From Lachnospiraceae bacterium (GTDB lineage Bacteria > Bacillota > Clostridia > Lachnospirales > Lachnospiraceae), in NCBI GenBank assembly GCA_029006155.1, contig JAQXGF010000027.1:1-64000 (forward strand): a stretch of 64,000 nucleotides of DNA. The letters are read 5' to 3'. Both the position numbers and the translations under genes were made by a program. The notes beneath the pieces are model-generated. The model had not been told where the DNA came from. It searched no databases and was given only the letters and a program-made list of their open reading frames with translations. How positions within the stretch are numbered: the stretch's first letter is position 1; the number at the start of each line of letters is the position of its first letter. Of this stretch, positions 42,665-51,719 are shown piece by piece.

Positions 42665-44743
42665 ATGAATGTTTACACAACAGACAAAATTCGTAACGTC
42701 GTAATCCTCGGACATGGCGGAGCAGGAAAGACAAGTCTTGTGGAGTCTATGGCATATCTGTCAGGTATTACGAGCAGATTGGGAAATGTAGCTGAGGGAA
42801 ATACGATCAGCGATTATGATAAAGAGGAAATTAAGAGAAAGTTTTCAATCAGCACATCCATGGTGCCGATCATCTGGGGCGATACAAAGATCAATGTACT
42901 CGATACACCGGGCTACTTCGATTTCGTGGGAGAGGCAGAGGAAGCTGCCGCAGCTGCAGACGCAGCGATCATCGTAGTCAATGGTAAGAATGGTGTCGAG
43001 GTCGGAACGGAGAAGGCATGGGATCTGTGCGAGAAGTATAAGCTTCCGAGATTCTTCTATGTTTCGAATATGGACTACGACAGTGCCAGCTACCGTGAAG
43101 TTGTGGAGAAGCTGACGGAGCTGTACGGCAAGAAGATTGCACCGTTGTTCCTCCCGATCCGTGAAAATGAGAAGTTTGTCGGCTACGTCAATGTCGTAAA
43201 GATGGCAGCCAGAAGATACGTGAATAAGAACGAAAAGGTAGAGTGTGAGATTCCGGAGTATTCGAAGGAGTATCTGGAGCGCTACCGTGAGAATCTGCTC
43301 GAGGCAGTAGCAGAGACGAGCGAAGAGTTCATGGATCGCTATTTCAATGGTGAAGAGTTCTCTGAGGCAGAGATCGTGGCTGCGTTGCATGCAAATGTCA
43401 GCGACTGCTCGATCGTACCTGTGACGATGGGTGCCAGCCTGAATCTGCAGGGTATCGTGATCCTGCTCGATGACATTGTCAGCTACATGCCGTCTCCGGA
43501 GTCCAGAAAGATCGCCGGTGTCAATATGAAGACCAAGGAGATCTTTGAGGCGAACTACGATTTCGCAAAGCCGAAGTCCGCATTTATTTTCAAGACGATT
43601 GTAGATCCGTTTATCGGAAAATATTCGATGATCAAGATCGCATCCGGCGTTATCAAGAGCGATGATACCCTTTACAATGAGGCGAGAGACGAAGAAGACC
43701 GCATCAGCAAGCTCTATGTATTCGAGGGCAGCAAGCCGATTGAAGTAAAAGAGCTGCACGCAGGTGATATCGGAGCGATCGGTAAGCTCAACGCGGCGAC
43801 CGGCGATACTCTTTCTACAAAGGCCAATCCGATAGCCTACGGAAAGATCGAGGTATCCACTCCGTATACATACAAGAGATACCGCGCAAAGGTAAAAGGC
43901 GAGGAAGATAAGGTCGCTCAGGCACTGGCAAAGATGGCGCAGGAAGATCTGACGATCAAGGTGGTCAATGACGGCGAGAACCGCCAGACACTCCTCTATG
44001 GTATGGGCGATCAGCATCTGGATATCATTGCGAGCCAGCTGCTCACGAAGTATAAAGTAGATATGACACTGGAGAAGCCAAAGGTAGCGTTCCGCGAGAC
44101 GATCCGCAAGAGCTCCGACGTAGATTCCAAGTACAAGAAGCAGTCCGGCGGACATGGACAATACGGACATGTCAAGATGCGCTTCTCCCCGCTTGGTGAT
44201 CTCGAGGTGCCGTATGAGTTCTCACAGGAAGTAGTCGGCGGTGCAGTTCCGAAGAACTACTTCCCGGCAGTAGAGAAGGGTATTCAGGATTCTGTAGTGA
44301 AGGGACCTCTGGCCGGATATCCGGTCGTTGGTGTAAAGGCCGTGGTTTACGATGGTTCTTATCATCCGGTAGACTCCTCTGAGATGGCATTCAAGACAGC
44401 AGCGAGCCAGGCATTCAAGAAGGGCTTCATGGAAGCCAGCCCGGTACTGCTTGAGCCGATCGCATCTTTGAAGGTCACGGTTCCGGATAAATTCACCGGT
44501 GACGTGATGGGAGATCTGAATAAGAGAAGAGGCCGTGTACTCGGCATGAATCCGGATCACAAGGGCAATACGATCGTCGAGGCAGACATCCCGATGTCTG
44601 AGCTGTACGGCTATTCGACGCAGCTTCGCTCCATGACCGGCGGCAGCGGTACTTATGAGTATGAGTTCGCACGCTACGAGCAGGCTCCGGCAGATGTACA
44701 GCAGAAAGAGATCGAGGCACGTCAGAAGGCAGCTGAGGAGTAA
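42665..44743 (+). CDS. EF-G-like translational GTPase paralogue
   Basis: 692 residues colinear with elongation factor G domains I-V (GHGGAGKTS P-loop at 16-24; QSGGHGQYGHVKMRF; GDVMGDLNKRRGRVLGM). Two GTPase elements depart from true EF-G: the DTPGH motif is DTPGY (His replaced by Tyr84), and NKMD is SNMD (134-137). The G2 region reads GNTISDYDKEEIKRK rather than the EF-G form. This is the EF-G-like group common in Firmicutes. It may act in ribosome recycling, stress or resistance-like protection. The start at 42665 has GGAGG upstream. It is a single-gene unit. Confidence 0.85.
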   Translation: MNVYTTDKIRNVVILGHGGAGKTSLVESMAYLSGITSRLGNVAEGNTISDYDKEEIKRKFSISTSMVPIIWGDTKINVLDTPGYFDFVGEAEEAAAAADAAIIVVNGKNGVEVGTEKAWDLCEKYKLPRFFYVSNMDYDSASYREVVEKLTELYGKKIAPLFLPIRENEKFVGYVNVVKMAARRYVNKNEKVECEIPEYSKEYLERYRENLLEAVAETSEEFMDRYFNGEEFSEAEIVAALHANVSDCSIVPVTMGASLNLQGIVILLDDIVSYMPSPESRKIAGVNMKTKEIFEANYDFAKPKSAFIFKTIVDPFIGKYSMIKIASGVIKSDDTLYNEARDEEDRISKLYVFEGSKPIEVKELHAGDIGAIGKLNAATGDTLSTKANPIAYGKIEVSTPYTYKRYRAKVKGEEDKVAQALAKMAQEDLTIKVVNDGENRQTLLYGMGDQHLDIIASQLLTKYKVDMTLEKPKVAFRETIRKSSDVDSKYKKQSGGHGQYGHVKMRFSPLGDLEVPYEFSQEVVGGAVPKNYFPAVEKGIQDSVVKGPLAGYPVVGVKAVVYDGSYHPVDSSEMAFKTAASQAFKKGFMEASPVLLEPIASLKVTVPDKFTGDVMGDLNKRRGRVLGMNPDHKGNTIVEADIPMSELYGYSTQLRSMTGGSGTYEYEFARYEQAPADVQQKEIEARQKAAEE

Positions 44744-44809
44744 GAGGCAGCCCGACGGTGAGGTCTGAGATAGAAGATGTAAATGATATTCTAAGATAAT
44801 AAAATGAAG

Positions 44810-44852
44810 GCAGGGGACTGCGGCAGGAATGTTGCAGTCCTCTGCTTTCTTT
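44810..44852 (+). terminator. Terminator after the EF-G-like gene
   Basis: GCAGGGGACTGC (44810-44821) pairs with GCAGTCCTCTGC (44834-44845), followed by TTTCTTT. Confidence 0.8.
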
Positions 44853-45075
44853 ATGCAAGTAATGAGCTAAATCCCGTGCTTATATGAAATTAATTAGCGA
44901 AGTGAGTTGCTCATAGTTATAGGTTTAAGCAAGTCATATTTATGAAATAATAAAAGAACGAAAGATATATACTTGCCTATATATAATTGGTTAAATTTGA
45001 ATTTTGATTAAATAAAAATCAAGGCTTCAAAAACATGATAGATTGCATCATATAGAAGCAAATGTTTGGTAGATA
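44853..45075. other. AT-rich intergenic region, nothing recognised
   Basis: About 220 bp of AT-rich sequence with no supported gene, RNA or clear promoter. It lies between convergent transcripts and may be relic DNA. Confidence 0.4.
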
Positions 45076-45843
45076 TTATAGATACGCCAGCAAAATCTCC
45101 GCCAGCATCCGATGCCCCTGCTCAGTTAGATGCACTCCATCTGTCGTCATGTTCTGCACCCCATCCTTAGCCACTGCGGCATCAAACCGCTCCTGCACAG
45201 AAATGCAGGAAATTCTGGCAGTGGGAAATTCGGCTTGTATCTGTGCGGCCCGGGTGCGGAGCAGCTGGCAAAGTGCGTTCAGCCGGGGATGCCAGGTCAC
45301 GAGTTCTTCCGGAACGGAAAAGAGAAACGGCTCGATCACGACGATCCGGCAGCATCCGGAGGCAATGAGTCCGCGCAGCAGCGTATCAAACGCATCCAAT
45401 GCATCTGCGAGTACGGAAGCAGCAACCGCTTCAGCATTTCCATGTGCCATAATATCTCCGACATCATTGATCCCGCCGAGCAGAAAGACGGTATCAAAAT
45501 GTTGCCCGCTCCACATCCGTTGCCATTTGCGACAGATACGGGGGAGCGTGAAGCCATCCACACCGCCATTGATGAGAGAAAAATCGTTGTAGTCGCCGGT
45601 CGGCATCCAACGTGAAAATCCCCTCTGCATTGGTGATGCCTGTAATTTGGAAGAGTTGCCTGTTTTGGATTGTGTTTGGCTTTGACGAGATACCGTGTTT
45701 ACTGTCTGCATAGGGTTTTTAGAGAGCGCCTCCGCCATATATGTTACATATCCGGTTCCGAGATTATCTCTCGTAAAGCAGTGGTCGCAGTCGGTGATAC
45801 TGTCGCCCAGAAATAAAATTTTTCGTGTATTCCTCGTATCCAT
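45076..45843 (-). CDS. SGNH/GDSL-family hydrolase
   Basis: 255 residues. The nucleophile block is LFLGDSITD near the N-terminus; GGINDVGD provides the Gly/Asn oxyanion residues; DGVHLTEQGH carries the catalytic Asp-His near the C-terminus. Such enzymes are esterases or lipases, often sugar-ester deacetylases. No signal peptide is present, so it acts in the cytoplasm. It is divergent from the SCIFF operon and has no operon partner. The substrate is unknown. Confidence 0.88.
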   Translation of the reverse strand: MDTRNTRKILFLGDSITDCDHCFTRDNLGTGYVTYMAEALSKNPMQTVNTVSRQSQTQSKTGNSSKLQASPMQRGFSRWMPTGDYNDFSLINGGVDGFTLPRICRKWQRMWSGQHFDTVFLLGGINDVGDIMAHGNAEAVAASVLADALDAFDTLLRGLIASGCCRIVVIEPFLFSVPEELVTWHPRLNALCQLLRTRAAQIQAEFPTARISCISVQERFDAAVAKDGVQNMTTDGVHLTEQGHRMLAEILLAYL

Positions 45844-46026
45844 CGTTTATTCTCCCTTCTTTAGAAATCCTACCCGATCTGCCTCAAAATGGCAACCACA
45901 AATAGAAATCCCGCAGGATAAAAAAAGGTACTTTTATTTTCGAAAATTCTGTGATACAATAGCAAGCAGAGCGATGCGGGCAGACAGCCCGTTTGCTGCG
46001 AATAACTGCATAAGGAGGATAGAACT

Positions 46027-46167
46027 ATGAAGCATATTAAGACACTGAATACCAAGTCTCTGCAGAATACGCTGAAGAAGGGCGGATGTGGCGAGTGCCA
46101 GACATCCTGTCAGTCTGCATGTAAGACATCCTGTACCGTAGGAAATCAGACCTGCGAGCACAAATAA
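46027..46167 (+). CDS. scfA: SCIFF ribosomal peptide (six-Cys precursor)
   Basis: 46 residues, too short for many gene finders. It begins MKHIKTLNTKSLQNTLKKGG and then carries six Cys at 21, 24, 28, 32, 36 and 43 (TSCQSACKTSC), the hallmark of the SCIFF family (six cysteines in forty-five residues) that is near-universal in Clostridia. The radical SAM maturase downstream forms a thioether link from a Cys to a Thr-type residue. GGAGG lies 7 bp before the ATG. A strong hairpin follows. The biological role of the mature product is unknown. Confidence 0.95.
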   Translation: MKHIKTLNTKSLQNTLKKGGCGECQTSCQSACKTSCTVGNQTCEHK

Positions 46168-46190
46168 GAGAAGAAAGAAATGACTCACTG

Positions 46191-46268
46191 CCTGATATCG
46201 GATGTGGCCATCAGCCGCAGGCAAGACATGCCGGCGGCTGGCATGGGCAGCCCGATATCAGGTTTTTT
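46191..46268 (+). terminator. Terminator-like attenuator between SCIFF and its maturase
   Basis: CCTGATATCGG (46191-46201) pairs perfectly with CCGATATCAGG (46252-46262), enclosing a second long stem (CCAT..CAGCCGC with GCGGCTGGCATGG), followed by TTTTTT (46263-46268). Partial termination here would make much more peptide mRNA than maturase mRNA. Confidence 0.8.
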
Positions 46269-46296
46269 CGTGAGTCCAGAAGAGAGGAGCTTTGCT

Positions 46297-47664
46297 GTGA
46301 TCCATCAGTATAAAAATAATGGATACAACATCGTGCTGGACGTCAACAGTGGCTCTGTACATGTCGTGGATGAGCTCGTCTATGATGTGATCGCATTGTT
46401 AGAGGAAGGAAAATCCGAGCAGGAGACCGTAGAAGCCTTAAAGGACCGTTATCCGGAGGCGGAGCTTTTGGAAGCACTCGACGAGTGCCGGGAGCTGAAG
46501 GAAGCAGGGGTACTGTTTACCGAAGATATTTACGAGAAAGCTATTTTTGATTATAAAGCACGACCAACTGTTGTGAAGGCACTTTGCCTGCATATCGCAC
46601 ACGACTGCAATCTTGCCTGTAAGTACTGCTTCGCAGAAGAGGGTGAGTATCATGGCCGTCGCGCACTGATGAGCTATGAGGTCGGCAAGAAGGCGCTGGA
46701 TTTCCTGATTGCGAATTCCGGAAGCCGCCACAATCTTGAGGTCGACTTTTTCGGCGGTGAGCCGCTGATGAACTGGCAGGTCGTAAAGGATCTGGTCGCA
46801 TATGGCCGCAGCCAGGAGGAGCCGCATAATAAAAAATTCCGTTTTACACTGACGACGAACGGTGTACTGCTGAACGATGAAGTCATGGACTTCTGCAACC
46901 GCGAGATGGCAAACGTCGTGCTGAGTATCGACGGACGCCCGGAGGTGCACGATTACATGCGCCCGTTCCGCAACGGCAAGGGCAGCTACGATCTGGTGCT
47001 TCCGAAGTTCCAGAAGTTCGCGAAGAGCCGTCAGGGCAAGAGCTATTACGTCCGTGGTACCTTTACCCACAACAATCTCGATTTTTCCGAAGATGTTCTG
47101 CACCTTGCGGATGCGGGATTTGACCAGGTATCGGTGGAGCCGGTTGTCGGACCGGATACGGAAGAGTACTCCCTGAAGCAGGAAGATCTTCCGATCATCT
47201 TGGAGCAGTATGATAAGCTGGCTGCAGAGATGGTAAAGAGAGAAAAAGAGGGAAGAGGCTTTACCTTCTTCCATTTTATGATTGATCTGACCGGAGGCCC
47301 GTGCGTGTACAAGCGTTTAAGCGGCTGTGGTTCCGGTACGGAGTATCTGGCGGTAACGCCGTGGGGAGATTTTTATCCGTGCCACCAGTTTGTCGGTCAG
47401 GAGAAGTACCTCATGGGAAATGTAGACGAGGGCATCAAGCGTCAGGATATTGTGGACGAGTTCAAGTGCTGCAATGTCTACACAAAGGAAAAATGCCGGA
47501 ACTGCTTTGCAAAGTTCTACTGCAGCGGCGGATGTGCGGCAAATTCCTACAATTTCCATGGTACGATTCAGGACGCTTACGATCTTGGCTGTGAGCTCCA
47601 GCGCAAGCGCGTGGAATGCGCGATCATGATCAAGGCTGCGCTGGCTGATCAGGAAGAGAACTGA
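46297..47664 (+). CDS. scfB: SCIFF maturase, radical SAM/SPASM protein
   Basis: 455 residues from a GTG with AGAGAGGAG 7 bp upstream, which gives the usual IHQYKNNGYN start; the longer frame from 46180 runs through the attenuator. An N-terminal PqqD-like recognition part is followed by the radical SAM cluster motif CNLACKYC (Cys104, 108, 111), FFGGEPLMNW, and a Cys-rich SPASM domain for auxiliary 4Fe-4S clusters (CHQF, CRNCFAKFYCSGGCAAN, DLGCELQRKRVEC). It installs thioether bonds in the SCIFF peptide. secDF follows 100 bp later. Confidence 0.96.
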   Translation: MIHQYKNNGYNIVLDVNSGSVHVVDELVYDVIALLEEGKSEQETVEALKDRYPEAELLEALDECRELKEAGVLFTEDIYEKAIFDYKARPTVVKALCLHIAHDCNLACKYCFAEEGEYHGRRALMSYEVGKKALDFLIANSGSRHNLEVDFFGGEPLMNWQVVKDLVAYGRSQEEPHNKKFRFTLTTNGVLLNDEVMDFCNREMANVVLSIDGRPEVHDYMRPFRNGKGSYDLVLPKFQKFAKSRQGKSYYVRGTFTHNNLDFSEDVLHLADAGFDQVSVEPVVGPDTEEYSLKQEDLPIILEQYDKLAAEMVKREKEGRGFTFFHFMIDLTGGPCVYKRLSGCGSGTEYLAVTPWGDFYPCHQFVGQEKYLMGNVDEGIKRQDIVDEFKCCNVYTKEKCRNCFAKFYCSGGCAANSYNFHGTIQDAYDLGCELQRKRVECAIMIKAALADQEEN

Positions 47665-47764
47665 CTTGCATATCCGCCGGGGATTCCCCGGCTGCGATAA
47701 AATATTACGCAGCGGCGGATGGCAGGATGCTTCCGGACCGCTGCAGCAAAGAAGGAGAAGTGCC

Positions 47765-49909
47765 ATGAACAAGAAAAAGGCAAAAATCAGTCTTGTCGTG
47801 CTGGCGCTGGTTACCGCTTTATTTGCATATACGGTAATCATCGGTATCGGCAAGACGGGGACAGGCGCGATGCGGAATATCATTCTGGGCCTGGACCTTT
47901 CCGGTGGCGTGAGCATTACTTATCAGGCTGTCGGAGATGAGGAGCCGTCTGCAGAGGACATGAGCGATACGGTCTACAAGCTGCAGCAGCGTGTACAGGG
48001 CTACAGTACAGAGGCTCAGGTATACCAGGAAGGCTCTGATCGGATCAACATCGAGATTCCGGGTGTCAGCGATGCCAATGCGATTCTCGAAGAGCTCGGC
48101 AAGCCGGGTTCTCTGGAGTTCCGTCTGACGGACGGTACGGTCGTACTGACCGGTAACCAGGTGGCAAATGCGACTGCAAAGCAGCAGCAGGACAACATGG
48201 GCAACCGTGAGTATGTCGTACAGCTGGAGCTGACCGAGGACGGTACAAAGGCATTTGCAGATGCGACGACCGCCAATGTCGGCAATGTCATCCAGATCGT
48301 ATACGATGACAATGTCATCAGTGCACCGCGTGTCAATGAAGCGATCACCGGTGGTACGGCGATCATCTCCGGCATGGCGAGTGCAGAGGAGGCGCAGAAC
48401 CTTGCTTCTTCGATCCGTATCGGTTCCCTTTCCCTTCAGCTGGAGGAGATCCGTTCCAACGTGGTCGGAGCACAGCTCGGTGAGGATGCGATCCGCACGA
48501 GCCTGATTGCAGGTGCGATCGGACTTGCAATTGTCATCATTTTCATGATCATTGTCTATGCACTGCCGGGTATCTGCGCAGGTATCGCACTGATCATCTA
48601 TACACTGATGATGCTGCTCTGCCTGAATGCATTTGACCTGACGCTGACCCTGCCGGGTATCGCAGGTATCATCCTGTCGATCGGTATGGCGGTGGATGCG
48701 AATGTTATCATCTATGCGCGTATCCGTGAGGAAATCGCGGAAGGCGCATCGGTAAAGGGTGCGATCCGCACCGGATTTAAGAAAGCACTCTCTGCGATCA
48801 TTGACGGTAATGTCACGACGCTGATCGCTGCATTTGTGCTGAACCTTCTCGGTACCGGAAGTGTCAAGGGCTTTGCACAGACACTGGCACTTGGTATCGT
48901 ACTTTCCATGTTTACGGCGCTGGTTATTTCCAGACTGCTCATTACTTCTTTCTATGAGCTTGGCTTCAAGGATGAGAAGTATTATGGAAAGGCAAAGAAG
49001 AGAACCGTCATCAATTTTGTTGGAAAGTGGAAGGTCACTTTTGCGATTGCGGCTGTATGCATTCTCTCTGGCCCGGTTGCGATGCTGATCAATTCCAGCG
49101 CAGGAAACGGTGCGCTGAACCTGAGCATGGACTTCCGCGGTGGTACATCGACGAGCATTACATTTAACGAGGATCTGTCCATCAGTGATATTGATTCTGA
49201 AGTAAAGCCGCTGTTCCAGGATGTGACCGGAGATGCGGAGATTCAGTCTCAGAAGGTAGCCGGATCCAATGACGTTTACATCAAGACCCGTGTGCTGACA
49301 CTGGATGAGAGAGAGGCGATCTCCAAGGCTATCCAGGATAAGTTTGGCATCGATGAGAAGGCAATTTCCTTCGAGACGATTTCTTCGACCGTCAGCAATG
49401 AGATGCGTCAGGACGCAGTAGTTGCAGTCATTGTCGCTGCGATCTGCATTCTGATCTATATCTGGTTCCGGTTCAAGGACATCCGCTTCGCAGGCAGTGC
49501 GGTGCTGGCACTGATGCATGATGTGCTCATCGTATTTGCGTGCTATGCAATCGTACGGATTTCTGTCGGCAGTACCTTTATTGCCTGCATGCTGACGATC
49601 GTGGGATATTCCATCAATGCGACGATTGTCATCTTTGACCGAATCCGTGAGAACCTCAAGGACATGAAGCAGGCATCTCTGGAAGATATCGTAAATACGA
49701 GTATCACAGAGACGCTGACGAGAAGTATTTATACATCCTTCACGACCTTTGTCATGGTAGCTGTGCTCTACATTCTCGGCGTGGCGACGATCAAGGAGTT
49801 CTCGCTTCCGCTGATCGTAGGTGTCGTAGCCGGAGGTTATTCTTCTGTCTGCATCACCGGCGCATTGTGGTATCTGCTGAAAAAGCACAGTGTCAAGAAG
49901 GCAAATTAA
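47765..49909 (+). CDS. secDF: SecD/SecF fusion protein translocase component
   Basis: 714 residues, with SecD (about 1-420) and SecF (about 430-714) fused. It uses the proton gradient to assist Sec-dependent export at the membrane. LGLDLSGGVSITYQ marks the SecD start and MDFRGGTSTSITF the SecF start; each half has six membrane segments, with ILSIGMAVDANVIIYARIREE in SecD and IVGYSINATIVIFDRIREN in SecF. The ATG at 47765 is preceded by GAAGGAGAAG. Neighbourhood with the SCIFF genes is conserved in Clostridia. Confidence 0.96.
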   Translation: MNKKKAKISLVVLALVTALFAYTVIIGIGKTGTGAMRNIILGLDLSGGVSITYQAVGDEEPSAEDMSDTVYKLQQRVQGYSTEAQVYQEGSDRINIEIPGVSDANAILEELGKPGSLEFRLTDGTVVLTGNQVANATAKQQQDNMGNREYVVQLELTEDGTKAFADATTANVGNVIQIVYDDNVISAPRVNEAITGGTAIISGMASAEEAQNLASSIRIGSLSLQLEEIRSNVVGAQLGEDAIRTSLIAGAIGLAIVIIFMIIVYALPGICAGIALIIYTLMMLLCLNAFDLTLTLPGIAGIILSIGMAVDANVIIYARIREEIAEGASVKGAIRTGFKKALSAIIDGNVTTLIAAFVLNLLGTGSVKGFAQTLALGIVLSMFTALVISRLLITSFYELGFKDEKYYGKAKKRTVINFVGKWKVTFAIAAVCILSGPVAMLINSSAGNGALNLSMDFRGGTSTSITFNEDLSISDIDSEVKPLFQDVTGDAEIQSQKVAGSNDVYIKTRVLTLDEREAISKAIQDKFGIDEKAISFETISSTVSNEMRQDAVVAVIVAAICILIYIWFRFKDIRFAGSAVLALMHDVLIVFACYAIVRISVGSTFIACMLTIVGYSINATIVIFDRIRENLKDMKQASLEDIVNTSITETLTRSIYTSFTTFVMVAVLYILGVATIKEFSLPLIVGVVAGGYSSVCITGALWYLLKKHSVKKAN

Positions 49910-49952
49910 AGAATCTGTATTGCAATAGAATACAATAAAATGCAATAAAATG

Positions 49953-50021
49953 AATCCACCGCAGGGCGGAGACGGTCATGGAATATGGCGGTTCATCCGG
50001 ATATCTGCGGTGGATTTTTTA
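49953..50021 (+). terminator. Terminator after secDF
   Basis: AATCCACCGCAG (49953-49964) pairs perfectly with CTGCGGTGGATT (50005-50016), followed by TTTTT. The loop is 40 nt long. Confidence 0.8.
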
Positions 50022-50060
50022 TTCCTGATTTTGTATAAAATTTAACGGCGGAAGTGTCCA

Positions 50061-50074
50061 ATACCGTCCGGTAT
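50061..50074 (+). promoter_or_regulatory. Short perfect dyad upstream of the sugar transporter
   Basis: ATACCG and CGGTAT are separated by two bases. It lies about 140 bp upstream of the transporter promoter in otherwise empty sequence (50022-50214) and may be an operator for a regulator encoded elsewhere. Confidence 0.35.
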
Positions 50075-50214
50075 AGAAGAAGGGCAGTGCACAATATATA
50101 CAAAGGGTGTTCACCTGGCAAAGAAAAGTGTCTTTCTGACGAGGAAAAACAGGGTATCCTCGGCGGAACTGCCAAAAAATGTAACAAAATTAGGTGCAAA
50201 TGTGTCGAATATGG

Positions 50215-50242
50215 TTGCAATTTCTGTGAAAGCTGCTATAAT
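50215..50242 (+). promoter_or_regulatory. Promoter of the sugar ABC transporter operon
   Basis: TTGCAA (50215-50220) and TATAAT (50237-50242) with 16 bp spacing. Confidence 0.6.
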
Positions 50243-50321
50243 TATCTCCATTATGTGGGGTTTATGTACGCCACATGCGGGCATGACTCAACAGAAAACA
50301 CAATCAGAAAGGGAGAACATT

Positions 50322-51572
50322 ATGGCAAAGATCTCAAAGAAAATGATGGCAACTGTTCTGACCGCTTCTATGGTAGCAGCACTTGGCAGCACAAGCGCAT
50401 TCGCTGAAGAAGCAGCTTCCGATGAGGATTTCAGCGGCGTAGAGCTGAACTTCTGGACCGCACCGTACGGTGATGATGAGGAAGCATTCCTGAAGGAGCA
50501 TCTTGCAGCATGGGAGGAGCGCACAGGCGCAACCGTTAACATCGAGATTACCCCGTGGGACAGCTACGAGGAGAAGATGATGACCGGTATCGCAGGTTCT
50601 GACGGACCGGACGTTGCTTACATGTACAACGAGATGATCTACAACTACATGTCAAACGGCCAGCTCGAGCCGCTCGATGACTACTTCACCGATGAGGAGA
50701 AGGACAACTACATTTACTGGAGCAACGGTACCGTTCAGGGTACACAGTACATGCTTCCGTATCTGGTAGGCGCTCCGCGTATCCTGTTTGCAAACATGGA
50801 TCTGCTGAACGAGGCTGGATGGGATCACGTACCGACGACCTGGGATGAGCTGAAGCAGTGTGCAAAGGACGTTCAGGAGAAGACCGGTAAGATCGGATTT
50901 GACCAGTACTGGAAGGGATATTTCGGAGACCTCGATGAGATCTACTTCCCGTATCTGTGGCAGGCAGGCGGAGACATCGTGGATGCAGACGGCAACGTAA
51001 CTCTGGATTCCGATGCAGCTCTGAAAGCAGCTGAGTTCGTATACAGCTTAAAGACCGAGGGTATCCTTCCGGAGTCTTGCGTTTCCAGAGATGCAGACGC
51101 AGTTGTTCAGGACTTCCGCAGCGGCGAGGTAGCAATGTTTGTTTCCTCTTCTGTAGGAGCAAAGAAGACCACAGAGGCTGGTATCAACTGGGATTACGTT
51201 CCGTACCTGACGGATGAGCAGGGTGGTACCTTCGTAGCAAATGACTCTCTCGTAATGCTGAGCAGCTGCGAGAACAAAGAGGCAGCAGCATCCCTGATGA
51301 AGGAGCTCACTTCTGCAACGATGATGCAGGATTTCCACGAGAACCTTTACAGCATGCCGCCAATCACGAAGGAAGAGACCTATGCAGACGATCCGAAGTT
51401 CGAGGAGATGTACAGCGGAGATGCTTCTTCACAGTTCCACGCACTTCCGATCATGAACAACAGCTCACAGATCATGTCTACTCTGTATGCAAACCTGCAG
51501 AGAATGATGATGGACGAGATTACTCCGGAAGAGGCACTTGCTGAGACCATGAGCTATGCAAACAGTCTTTAA
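50322..51572 (+). CDS. Extracellular sugar-binding protein (ABC type) without lipobox
   Basis: 416 residues of the family-1 (MalE-like) solute-binding proteins: LNFWTAPYGDDEEAFLKEHLAAWEE at the mature start, DGPDVAYMYNEM, and YMLPYLVGAPRILFANMDLLNEAG are typical. It should capture an oligosaccharide for the two permeases. The signal peptide (1-25) ends in AFA before EE with no Cys, so it is not an obvious lipoprotein, which is unusual for a Gram-positive transporter. The ATG at 50322 follows AGAAAGGGAG. It is first in the operon, with a hairpin after it that should favour its mRNA. Confidence 0.88.
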   Translation: MAKISKKMMATVLTASMVAALGSTSAFAEEAASDEDFSGVELNFWTAPYGDDEEAFLKEHLAAWEERTGATVNIEITPWDSYEEKMMTGIAGSDGPDVAYMYNEMIYNYMSNGQLEPLDDYFTDEEKDNYIYWSNGTVQGTQYMLPYLVGAPRILFANMDLLNEAGWDHVPTTWDELKQCAKDVQEKTGKIGFDQYWKGYFGDLDEIYFPYLWQAGGDIVDADGNVTLDSDAALKAAEFVYSLKTEGILPESCVSRDADAVVQDFRSGEVAMFVSSSVGAKKTTEAGINWDYVPYLTDEQGGTFVANDSLVMLSSCENKEAAASLMKELTSATMMQDFHENLYSMPPITKEETYADDPKFEEMYSGDASSQFHALPIMNNSSQIMSTLYANLQRMMMDEITPEEALAETMSYANSL

Positions 51573-51618
51573 TTCTTACGGAGAATAAGAGTACTTAGAC
51601 GGGATGATTGAAACTGCA

Positions 51619-51655
51619 GTGGCGCGGGAATATCGATTTCCGCGCCGCTTTAGAT
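51619..51655 (+). terminator. Intra-operon hairpin after the binding-protein gene
   Basis: GTGGCGCGGAA-type arm pairs with TTCCGCGCCGC and is followed by a poor T tract (TTTAG). It is likely a partial terminator or 3' stabiliser giving excess binding protein over permease. Confidence 0.6.
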
Positions 51656-51719
51656 GTACCAGAAAATGTACCAGAATACAGCATCTCCCGTTACGCTATT
51701 AGAGAGTGAGGCATTTTCT

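Noticed and set aside
50054-50407. A 117-codon frame upstream of the sugar-binding protein
   Set aside because: It spans the transporter promoter and overlaps the binding-protein start in another frame; no binding site.
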